From Paraphysomonas bandaiensis (Eukaryota > Chrysophyceae): a stretch of DNA of 64,000 nt. The stretch lies in assembly GCA_965644295.1 (NCBI GenBank), contig CBFFRP010000076.1:99324-163323 (forward strand), written 5' to 3'. The translations under genes and the position numbers were made by a program. The notes below the pieces were generated by a model. That model saw only the letters and a program-made list of their open reading frames with translations. It searched no databases and was not told the origin of the DNA. Below, in pieces: positions 32,904 through 43,200 of the stretch. The first letter of the stretch is position 1. Every line of letters starts with the position of its first letter.

Positions 32904-34338
32904 CTACTTAAACAAGTCGTCCTCGTCCTGCACTGCCTCAACTGACCAATCTGTCACTCCCTGATCGACAGGCTCACTCTTCGTCAGTACTTGTTCTTTG
33001 CGCTTTTGTTCAGCAAGCGCATCCGCCTCAACACCTTCAATACCTGGCCTGAAATCCACATCAAACACCCTGCAAACATTAACCAATTAGTGCCATAAGC
33101 GATTACACATACAGAAACCTACATTTCCTTGTCCACCTCTTCCTGCGACATCCACACCTCAGGGTCGGGGCGTTTCTTTCGAATGGCGTGTTCTTCATTT
33201 TCTTGTATTTCTGCATCTGGAAAACCTATTGCATGTAGGATATAATCTGTCTCCTGGGCAATATAATTGCACATCTCTTCCTTCTCCTCCTGGGTGTAGT
33301 AGGGGTTTTTCGAGAGTACCTCCCATGCCTCTGACCCGAGCTTATATCCATCAGTGTTTGGCTTCACGGATTTAATTTGAGGGGTGACAGCACGTGCCAA
33401 TTGGCGTGTAGTACGGGGACGTGGAGTTCGAATGCGCTTGCGTTGATTTCCGAGCTCCTCGGTAAACATAACGGTGCCGTCTTTAGTTTTGTTAGCCTCC
33501 ACTAGCATGTGCGCTAAAAAGGAATCCAATCCATCAAGGGTACTACATACAGTTATTTAGAAGTTAGCACGCGATATATCACGAATTATAATTAAATCAA
33601 TGCCACCCGCAAGCATCAATACCTGTTATCGATTTCTTTCCCTTTTCTAGCCATATCCTCAAATGGCTCCATATTAGAAATCATGCTCTTGACTTCAGGT
33701 GGCACACCTGCTGACGGATTAGAAGATATTTCCACGTCGAATAGCTTGGTAGAAAATTTATCCTCGTTCTCATCATCCTTAGCCTTTTTCCGGGATTTGG
33801 GGGCATCGTCAACTGCGTCTTGGTTGTACTCGTCTTCATCTTCTGTTTTGTCCCCAGTTTTTACAATATATTCTGCCTGTCGCTCTGATATATCTTCGGC
33901 TACACCTTTTAAGTAGGACACATCAAGCCCATCGTCAACATCATCCACAGCGGCAAAGTCTTCCTTGTTCGGTGAATCAGCATACAAACTCTCGTGATCA
34001 ATATCAGCTAATAGTGATACATCGTGACGCATCTCGTAATCACTTGAATCGGAATCACTCAAGCCGATATCATCATCATCATTATCATTCCATGCAGCTT
34101 CTCTTTTCTTCCGACGATTTTGACTTGGTGGGCTTACTTCACCCAATAGTTTTGACCAGGGCTTCTTTGATTTGTCGTCCGAGACATTCTTGCCGCGTGC
34201 GTTCTGCAGATAAGACTGCATCGAACCTCTAGTGGCGCTGTTGCGGTCGAGATCTCTATCATCCACACACAGATATCGAAATATTTGTGATGCAGCGCGT
34301 GGTTTAAATCGTTTATGTTGTGATAGAAGAGCCTTCAT
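32904..34338 (-). CDS. Acidic protein of unknown function, 433 residues
   Basis: Three exons, 33623-34338, 33123-33542, 32904-33069, with phase-2 junctions and introns of 80 and 53 nt. The N-terminal 60 residues are basic (MKALLSQHKRFKPRAASQIF). Residues 75-230 are Asp/Glu/Ser-rich with a Lys-rich patch (KSRKKAKDDENEDK). A more ordered region follows (MISNMEPFEDMARKGKEI, DGLDSFLAHMLVEANKTKDG), then a basic stretch RKRIRTPRPRTTRQLARA, then PYYTQEEKEEMCNYIAQETD. It ends WSVEAVQDEDDLFK. It looks like a nuclear or chromatin/ribosome-biogenesis factor by composition, but I do not recognise the family. The desaturase gene is divergent, 642 bp away. Confidence 0.8.
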
Positions 34339-34980
34339 GTGATGCTGCGTCTAGAGGTGTCCTATAGATAGATATGGGGGGTTAAAGGACACTCAGGTGA
34401 TACGATAATAGACCACTGATGCAACTGATAGCAGAGTGGATCTGTTGGTTGGTTGCTACTAGCCTTAGCCTGTATATATATACTTCGGCATGTAAGAGCT
34501 GTTTGGAATGTCGCATATATGGATGTGTATATGCATGCATGTATGTGTGTGTGTGTATAGTCAGGCAATCAACACACAGCGCTGCTGTCAGCATACAACA
34601 ACCACACCATATATGCAGCTGCCGGTATACAGTGTATACACCTGTATATGTGCACCGACACACAGCACCATATACACACCTTCCGGTATACGTGGTATAC
34701 CATGGTATACTGGTGTAGTATTTCTATTAGGTCAGCGCCTGTATTCTAATAATACGATACACATACAGCCACCTCCTCACCGTTCGTTCACATGCATGTT
34801 TCCCCACAGTACGATATGATTGGTGGGTACTGTATACCCAGCTCTACATGGATTTCTATACATAATATTTTATTGGTGTGGATAGCAGTGTGTTGATGTT
34901 GATCATAACAGACAGACAAACACAAACCACTGATCAAATTTTCATAGCGCAATAGAACACTTATTGTGTGCATTGCAATC
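34339..34980. promoter_or_regulatory. Shared upstream region of the acidic-protein and desaturase genes
   Basis: 642 bp between divergent starts. It contains a perfect 16-bp palindrome GTATACCATGGTATAC at 34695-34710 and further GGTATAC copies nearby, like those upstream of G-alpha. Bidirectional promoter function is inferred from position. Confidence 0.45.
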
Positions 34981-36267
34981 ATGTGTCAATCCAAAGCAAC
35001 AAATAAAGCTGCAGCGACCCGTGCGGCCCATCAGATCGATGCTCTTCAGTTGGGCTCTCTTCGTAAAGCTCTTCCAGAAGATGTGTTTGTTAAGAGCCTG
35101 GCCATGTCTCTCTATCACCTCTTCTTCGATTTATTCATGTGGATCGGGACTCTGACTGCAATGTATGCTCTTATTAAGTCAGATATATGGGCAACAATGC
35201 CGTTTTGGGGTCAAGCCGTTGCATCTTTTCTGTACTGGAATGTTGCCGGATTTTTTATGTGGTGTCTGTTTGTAAGTGTTCGTTATACACTAAACAAATT
35301 ATTAGTAACTGTCTATCGTAGGTGGTTGGTCACGACTGTGGGCACGGAACATTCTCTAATTATGAATGGCTTAATGATCTCATTGGTCATATCGTTCACG
35401 GCTCCATACTAGTACCCTACTGGCCGTGGCAGTTGAGGTAATTAGAACGCGACGACTACTTTTGGCTGTAACTCTATTTTATAGTCACCGTCGTCATCAC
35501 ATGTACCATAACCACGAGGTGAAGGACTATTCCCACCCTTGGATTACTCCTGAGCGCATGGCAAGACCGGACGAAGGAACCTCACGTTTTTTCCACAAGC
35601 ACAACTGGCTAATGGGCACTTTCCCTTACTATGGTTGGGCCGCATACTTGTATGGACTTCCTGATGGGAATCACTTTATTCCATTCCCCTGGCAGGTATG
35701 TACTAGCTTGTCTTGTCTCCTGTGATGTTCATGCTGTAACGAAATGTATAGAGAATGTGGGCTGAGTCTGAGTCCGCGGAGTACATCAAAGCGTTTATCA
35801 GCTCTGCTGTTGTGATTGCATATGCAACCGGCATATACCTTTTCTGTGGCGACTTTGTAAACTTCGCATACTACTACTTAGCTCCTATTGGAGTGTTTGG
35901 GTGGTGGCTAGTCACTGTGACCTATCTGCAGCACCACTCTCCGAACACCCTTGTGTACGGCGACGACACATGGAAGTACGTTGATGCTGCATTTGAAACG
36001 GTTGACAGGAAGTATGGGTTTGGTATCGATTACCTAAGTCACCATATTACTGATGGCCACGTTGTCCACCACTTGTTTTTTACCAAGATACCTCACTATA
36101 ACTTGTACCGAGCTACTGAGGCCATGAAGTCTTACCTCAAAGAGAACAATCTCGAGCATATGTACAAGTTTGAAGAGACCTATGACTTCTTCTACCGTGT
36201 ACATGCTTATTTTATGAAGTTCGGCTTCAAAGCAACCAAGTTCGGTGATTCAAAGAAACAAAAATAA
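34981..36267 (+). CDS. FAD2: Delta-12 type membrane fatty acid desaturase
   Basis: Four exons, 34981-35271, 35322-35437, 35485-35695, 35752-36267, with introns of 50, 47 and 56 nt, giving 377 residues; FAD2 enzymes have about 380. The three histidine boxes that bind the di-iron centre are intact: HDCGH at 101-105, HRRHH at 137-141, HVVHH at 309-313. The first two exon junctions flank box 1. Hydrophobic pairs after residues 40 and 215 give the usual four membrane spans. The enzyme would introduce the second double bond into oleoyl lipids in the ER. Omega-3 (delta-15) desaturases share the boxes, so regiospecificity is inferred. There is no fused cytochrome b5, so an external one is expected. 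The start follows the first ATG with good hydrophilic N-terminal composition. Confidence 0.94.
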
Positions 36268-36863
36268 ATTACTTGTGTGAAGCTATGATATCGTTGTGGA
36301 AGGCAGTACATGAGCCACCACACTTCGTTTACTTTTTTATGGGCTGTTTATGATTTGTATTCATTTCACAATAAGCCCATCTGTTGAAGTTTAAATAAAG
36401 AGTTAACTGTGTTATTATGGCCTTTATTATCCTTATCTGTGCGATGAACGGAAGATAAAAGCTACTACCCACCATGAAGCCTTACAAGAAGGTACTGATG
36501 TGCCACTGGAAGGCGAGAACAATGATGATGTGTAATATGTAGTTATAGTAGTTACAATTTACAATTCGTAGTCTGATATATAAGGGAATACTATTCAACC
36601 TAGTCAAACATGTTGAATTACCTAGTCACGCTATTTTTTATTGACTATTGGCCATTTTCAGACAATGAAAATGGTTTTAAGAGAAGTTAAAGTTTATCAA
36701 ACTAGATAGATTATGTTATTATAATTGTATACACAATTGTGTTGTCAAGTAAAAACTCAAAAACAACATAATAATATAATTTGTTCGTGTCATTCACTGA
36801 TCAACTTCCGTATCTTGTACAGTCGAGGTACAATACTACAGTTATAGGTTATAGCTATATAGT
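36268..36863. other. Intergenic, with a CCTAGTCA repeat fragment
   Basis: 36574-36640 (GGGAATACTATTCAACCTAG, CCTAGTCACGC) matches the ends of the inverted-repeat element at 39265 and 45678. Otherwise no feature. Confidence 0.55.
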
Positions 36864-37487
36864 TTGCTTCCTAGAGCTAGAGAATTGTATACCTGTACTG
36901 TTCGACACATCACCAGCACTCTCTCTCTATCCAACACACTCATAACACCGCTGCACTGTCATACACACGCACCTTACACTCTACCTCCTCCTCGAGAACC
37001 CCCAGACAAACCACCTCCCCTCCCTTCGTCTCTGATACCTTGCCGTCATCTCTCTTCCACACACACTCTATGCCTCAGCCTGTACCCCCCTGCACTAACG
37101 TACACACTAACAAGGGCAGCTGAGGACATCAGAGTCTCTCCTCCAGACCATCATGATCATCTCGTGCATAGATCTATCAGAGTACTCGACCTTGGCAGAC
37201 CTAGTTATATTACACAGTCTCACACTCCTCAATCAGATAGTGTGCCTCTTCTTGGATCATCACACTCCCTCTCGACTCCCACTCTTGCATGTGTCCTCTG
37301 CCGCTGGCTAAGACAGCAAAAGCTTCATCTACTGCTAGAAATAATTCCTACACTTGTAAGCATTCGTCTCCACAAGGAATCACCATATAGGTCCAGGAGG
37401 GTTCAAAGGACACAACAGCGACAACCCTGTAACCACCCCTCATACACTCACCAAGGGAAGGGATTTTCCTCCGACAATAGTAATGAC
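36864..37487 (+). other. Doubtful open frame, Pro/Ser/His/Leu-rich
   Basis: A frame of about 210 codons, without a good ATG, is open up to the MITE at 37488 and rich in Pro, Thr, Leu and His (PPPREPPDKPPPLPSS). The composition is that of a pyrimidine-rich strand. A fragment ACVLCRWLRQQKLHLLLEII looks more protein-like. It may be an exon of a gene broken by the MITE, but no start, splice partner or family could be found. Confidence 0.25.
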
Positions 37488-38356
37488 CAGGGCTGCGTAT
37501 CAATTATAATTGTCAATTTTTGAAATTGCTGCCATAGAGATTTCCTGCAGAAATAGGGGCTCCACATTTTCCGTGTTTGATTGCTACTTGCTTCTATCTA
37601 ATCATAATATGCGATCATTCGAGTTTGGTTCCGACGTGTTAAGTCTAATGTCAAGTGAAAAGGAGCATGCCAAGCTCGCGCAATACGGGAAGAATATGAA
37701 TTGTTTCAACTAGTGCCCTTACAATTACAGAAGTAAGGTTAACACCAGCTTGAGCTCCACGATGTTTGTATATTGTTTGACGAACTCTTCATAATGCACC
37801 CGATTGTTGAGCGGCATCTGGGCGACAGTGCTGCTATTATTCATAACACGCTGCTTTCGAAAAGACAGTCGTGAAGATTCAATGTGGCAACGAAGCCGTA
37901 AATCGGACGGCAAAGGATCAAAATAAAATATTTTTGCTCGATGAGGGAGAAGAAGATTATGACGGTGCGAGTCTAGTTCCGAATGACGACGCAGCGCAAC
38001 GTTTGATTGATGGTAGCAGGCAGCGGAAGCGGGCAAGACTTAACCAGCAAACTCGTTACCACAGCATGAAACACTTGCACGCCACAACCAATAAGGTGGA
38101 AAGAAGGTTGTTCAGTAGAGCTACGATTGTTATGACGGGCTTGCTCAAAAGCTAATTATAATTTTACGCATGAATCGTCGTCTCTGGAATGAAATGACAG
38201 TTGAGGTAGCTATATTGGCATCTAGTGTATTTTAGTACTAAATAATTGCAATGAATTGTAATGATTGAAATTGAGACAGCAAGTAATAATTGCAAAATTA
38301 TAATATTGACTACAACCTGATTCAATTAATTGATAATTAATTGATACGCAGCCTTC
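37488..38356 (+). mobile_element. MITE-like element with CAGGGCTGCGTATCAATT ends, about 870 bp
   Basis: Left end CAGGGCTGCGTATCAATTAT, right end CAATTAATTGATACGCAGCC. The interior (38060-38280) resembles 49370-49640, including CATGAAACACTTGCACGCCA and TTGAAATTGAGACAGCAAG. No transposase-like frame is visible, so it is non-autonomous. The final CCCTG is degraded, and no target duplication was found. Confidence 0.65.
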
Positions 38357-38498
38357 TTGTTGGTAGTGTACGGAGACTACTATAGACAAACCAACTTTCC
38401 AAAAATAACCGCTCCACCACTTGCTTTGCTCACTGATTACTTTCCCGTCACAGCGCCACATTCCGCCTCTTCACCCACCTCTCAGACCACACGTATAA

Positions 38499-38653
38499 GC
38501 ATATAAGTAGATGCTATGAACTCTTCGTACATGTATTTTCAGAAAGCCCAGTATCAATAAAAGGAGATATTTCACAGTGGATATATTGATACTGGGCTTT
38601 CTGAAATTTAAATACATGTACGAAGATTTCATAGCATCTGCTCATATATATGC
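38499..38653. repeat. Long near-perfect hairpin
   Basis: The left arm (about 38499-38560) and right arm (about 38584-38653) are complementary with few bulges, around a 24-nt loop. They share CAGAAAGCCCAGTATCAAT and its complement, CTTCGTACATGTAT, and AGATGCTATGAA. No coding potential. Confidence 0.85.
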
Positions 38654-38689
38654 TTACCTGTCAAATTATGACACAATTGGATGATTTAC

Positions 38690-38965
38690 TAAGTTTACTG
38701 GACGTGTATTCACTCATTAATCTTATTATAAAATTATAATCAATATCTCTTCTCATTCATCAATTTCATGTTATCTCTACGACCAATCATTTCTTGTACG
38801 ATCTTACATCGTCATTATCTTGTATGATGATCACTATATTATATTCAGTTTCATTATTACTACAGTTGCCATCATGTTGTTAGTTCTCATAATACTGTTA
38901 ACCACTACTGTATTCTTCGACTAACGGTCATAATTCCAATACCTTAGAATTACAGCTTTTAATTG
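38690..38965 (+). repeat. Copy of the foldback spacer
   Basis: Matches about 5120-5400 at roughly nine bases in ten by eye (CTCATTCATCAATTT, CTACGACCAATCATTTCT, TTCTTCGACTAACGGTCAT), ending CCTTAGAATTACAGCTTTTA. The arms are missing here. Confidence 0.75.
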
Positions 38966-39264
38966 CTCCAACAGCAGAACTCAACATTACCATCGTTTGG
39001 CTCTATCAAACAGGAATATCGACACCACGATGTGGGTTTTTGACAAAAGGTTCATATTCAAAAGCTGGTACACTATGATCTTGTGCAATCGAACGGTGAT
39101 TTAGACAATGCTTGCTTCCACACCGACACTTCTTGTCTTTCGTATAACCGAAGCTTTTTTCCAAAGCATTTCCATAATTAGTTAATGAGTCACGACATTC
39201 ACTCGCCCTGTTGAGTTATGACATTCCAGTTGTTCTGATATGGAAACAGATGAGTTGTGTGAAT
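38966..39264. other. Intergenic, no gene seen
   Basis: Short AT-rich segment between two repeats. Confidence 0.4.
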
Positions 39265-39687
39265 GAATGAGATATATTATTCAACCTAGTCAATTTGGTT
39301 GAATTTCCTAGTCATACTATTTTCGGTGTAAAAACCTAGTCAAAGCAATAAATGACTCAAACTAACCAATTATCGTATTAAACCTAGTCATGAATTGTAC
39401 TCGCATATAGCTACGCTTTACAGGCCTATAGCTACACATTACAGGCATATAGCTACGCATTACAGAAGCATGAGGTCATAGCAGGTGACGTAGAACCAAT
39501 GCAACATACATAAGGTCAAAACAAAAGAGCAGTATATAGCAGCATAGGCAGGACTCCATCGATCTCTCCAATGCTGAAGTAGGCTGGTAGATCATTACTT
39601 CTCTCAACACTTATCAGGCCTGCAAGGAAACACGGCCGGCCTCGCAATGCAGCTAGGGCTCTAATCAACGATGAATCCGTAGATGTC

Positions 39688-39960
39688 ATGGCCCTTAGGC
39701 CAAGGGACTGGAAGAACACGTACGTACGACACGCGCAGTACCTGAATGGTATGTGCGTGGATTACCGCGTTGTACCAAACCACAGAAATGAAAAAATTCT
39801 TCGCTGGCAGTGTCGGTTTTCTGATGCTCCTGATCACATCCTGACTCATCCGAAGATTGTGGGGTTCGATGCCCATGAAATGAAGATTGCTGTGGAGCTA
39901 CACCGGACTTGGTCATCAGAAACAGCCCAATTTTCATTCGACTGTGACGACAAAGTGTGA
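39688..39960 (+). CDS. Small unknown protein, possibly the element's own product
   Basis: An ATG-started frame of 90 codons, open further upstream to 39583, so an earlier exon or lost start is possible. The upstream extension contains RPARKHGRPRN, resembling an AT-hook core (GRP). The rest (RPRDWKNTYVRHAQYLNGMC, KIVGFDAHEMKIAVELHRTW) matches no family I know. The stop lies 4 bp before the Copia target site. It may be a gene fragment captured by the surrounding inverted-repeat element. Confidence 0.35.
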   Translation: MALRPRDWKNTYVRHAQYLNGMCVDYRVVPNHRNEKILRWQCRFSDAPDHILTHPKIVGFDAHEMKIAVELHRTWSSETAQFSFDCDDKV

Positions 39961-39968
39961 GGCATATA

Positions 39969-40262
39969 TATTAGAATATGGATCTTATTCTAGTATATTC
40001 AGTATGTCACTTCAAGACAATGTACGAGAATACAGTGAAATATAGTGATGTACAAATGCTGTGATGATATTGAGAAACTGAAATAGTTTGATCGTTCAAG
40101 ATATGTTCAGTAACGAGAGGTTCGCATATGTAGGATATTATGCAGGGATTATAATGAGTTAGTGTTGGTTATCACAACTTCGTGTAAACGATACTAATAA
40201 ATCTATCTAGTCTTACGACAAATTCTCTCTGTGATCTAGTGTAAAATGAGCGTTTCTCAACA
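39969..40262 (+). repeat. 5' LTR of the Copia element
   Basis: 294 bp, identical by eye to 45183-45476. Contains the first 17 bases of the Gag-Pol frame. Confidence 0.95.
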
Positions 40263-43200
40263 TGGTAGCGAGCGAGGAGGAGAGAAGGAGGATAGAGGAG
40301 TAGTGCCACAGTTTAATGAGAGCAATGTTGAACAATGGATTGAAGACTTCGAAACGTTCCTCATGAGGAAAGAGCAAAGTGAAGTAGCTGTGGAGCCACC
40401 ACCGAAGGAGAGCGACTTCGGGGAACAGCCACTCACGTTAATGAAGGAGAAGTCTTACAGACAGGCTGTGAAGAAGTACTGGAAGGCGAATGCCATAGCG
40501 TATTCGTACTGCAGAGAGGCAGTGCAATCATCTTCGAAGGCGCTTCAGAAATTCCATCTTCTACATAAAGGGTTCAAGGCTGATGGAAGTGGAAGCAACA
40601 GGTTTAAGGCGCATATTATGATTGATGAGTTGAAGAAGTGCTTTGCTGGAGGGAAGCAAAACAAGATCAGTGAGCTGTTGACTCAGTATGGCTCTTTCCG
40701 TATGCGTCCGGAGGAGACTGCGAAGGACTATATAATACGGTTTGAAATACTGCTGAAAGAGCTACAGGAGCAGCAGCAGGACATATCGGAGCTCTCAAAA
40801 ATAACACGGTTACGAGAAGGTCTGTTGAATGAAGAATATGCTCCTCTGAATGTTGCTTTGTATTTGATGCCTGATGATGTTGATTATGCAACATTATCAA
40901 GGAAGATAGAACGGTATGATGATACCATTCCTGGAAGGATTGCGTTAGAGCGGAAACGCAAGAAGGTGGAGGAGCTGAACTTCATTGAAAAGAGCAAACG
41001 GTCTCGAACGGAACGGGATAAGCGTAAGAAGGGCAACTGTAGATATTGCAGGAAAGAAGGAATTCCTCATAGCCATTCAACTGAACAGTGCAGGAGGAAG
41101 CAGAGGAAGAAGGATGGAGAGATATCAGGGCAGCGTCCTGGAAGTGCTGAATACACGGGATGCAGAAATTGCAAGTCTCTGGAACATCTTGCTGCTGATT
41201 GTCCAACGACGAAGAAAAAGCATTCTAGAAGAGGAGAGAAAGGGAAGAATCATGGTAGGAAGCCGGACAAAAGGCTGCTGACAGTAGAGAATATACGGCG
41301 TGGAGAACCAGCAGATTTCTCTGATGAAGATGAAGCAAATATGATCGAGGATGTTATGAAATTGTCATGCAATATACATGAAACGAATATATGTAGTGTA
41401 AATGATGACATGCATTATACATATATTGACACCTGCTGTTCATCATCAATGTTCTTGATGAATGATGTGACCATGCTTGACACTCATATGAATACATCAA
41501 AGGTGATAAACGGCTCTAAGAAGGGATCAGAGATTCATATCACAAGTGTGGGTTCCCGTGGAGCATGGAGAGACATAGAAATTTCAGATCAGATCAATCG
41601 ATGCCTGTGCTCCGGACGTAAGCTGAACGAAATGGGCTATCGATTCACGGTGTGGTATGGGATCCAAATTTATGACTGTAATACTGGTGAACTGGTACTG
41701 GAGGGACCCATGAAGAATGGAATGACTGCAGTTCCAACTCAGCAGCTGTTGGAGCTTCCAGATGTGTCTACACCGAGTAATTGTGAAGTAAATCTTAGCG
41801 ATAGGACTGGTGAGGACGAGCTGGAGTTGCTGCATCGGAGAGCGGGTCACTTCAACAAACATGCGTTAGTGGAGGCACATAAGAGGATGCTCATCATGGG
41901 TACAGGGTTGAAACGGAAACACCTCACAGCCAAGGTACACAAAAATCAGTGTTTGTGTGATGTGTGTGCCAGGTCTAAGATAACCCGAGTCAGCTTCCGA
42001 ACGAAGGACGAGAATTCCGTTAGACCGAATTTTTCAGCAGATATCGCTGTGTACTTAAATTGTCCTGCTAGAGGAGGTGAGAGGTATGTGTTAAAGATAA
42101 CGCATCATGCCAGCAAAATGTTCTGGGCGACGGGTTTAGTCCACAGAACTGGGGAAGCGGTCTTAGAAGTCTTCAAAGAGCTATTTAGAGGAGATGTTAG
42201 AAGGTACAAGCTCAAGATGGAGCACTATCATGCCGATGGTGCAGGAGAATTAATCAGTGAGGAGCTGCGTCAGTATCTTAGGACACAGGAGTGCTATCAA
42301 CATACGTGGAGCTCAACAGACTCTCCAGAAATGAATGCCATAGAGGAGAGGAAGTTCAGAACTGCTGGAGAGATGACTCTTGCAATGCTAATCCAATCTG
42401 GACTGCCACCGCAATTTTGGCTGGATGCATACATGGCAGCCAGATATATTTTGATTCGATTGCCAACGAAAACAGATAAAGGGTATATGTCTCCTATAGA
42501 GTTTCTAACGGGCGAGCCTCCAAATTTGAGATATCTTAGGGTATGGGGGTGTCGAACTTATGTTCTTTCACCGAAGGCGGATCGACGAAAGGATTGGGAG
42601 GATAAGGCTCTAGTTGGATATTTAATGGGTTACTCTGATGAGAAGGTAGGATACCATGTATATCTTCCTGAATCAAACAAGGTGGTGACTACAGTCCATA
42701 TATTGACTGATGAGTCAACGCCATCACGATCAGAGAAGTATTTCGCAGAGATTGATGCTCTTCGAGTGCGGGAGGCCGCTAGACCCAAGCTTGCATCCGA
42801 CTATGTCAGCTTAGAAGGAACGTATCATATTGATGATGAGGACGGACTTCTGTATAAGACAACAAGAGTTGTAGAACGTAAGGGTGTGATTGTAGCATAC
42901 CGTTCACTTGTTACTGCAGGTCGCGAGCATATAGAGCACCGGGTGCCTATACACGTCGAAGACGTGGTGCGTATGACTGCAGAAACCCCCGGGAATACCG
43001 GGTACATAGGAAAGGGGGACGCCCTGAGTACTACGCCAGCCAGGGAGCTGGACCAGGGAAGACCTGGAGGGTTCCAGGAGAGTCCTGACCCAACCTGTCA
43101 ACAGACAGTCGTGAGGTTGCAGACCTCGACAGACCATGGGTCTGGGGATGCGAGCGGGGCTCCTCCCACACCGCAAGATTTGCGGGCTCAGGATGAGCAA

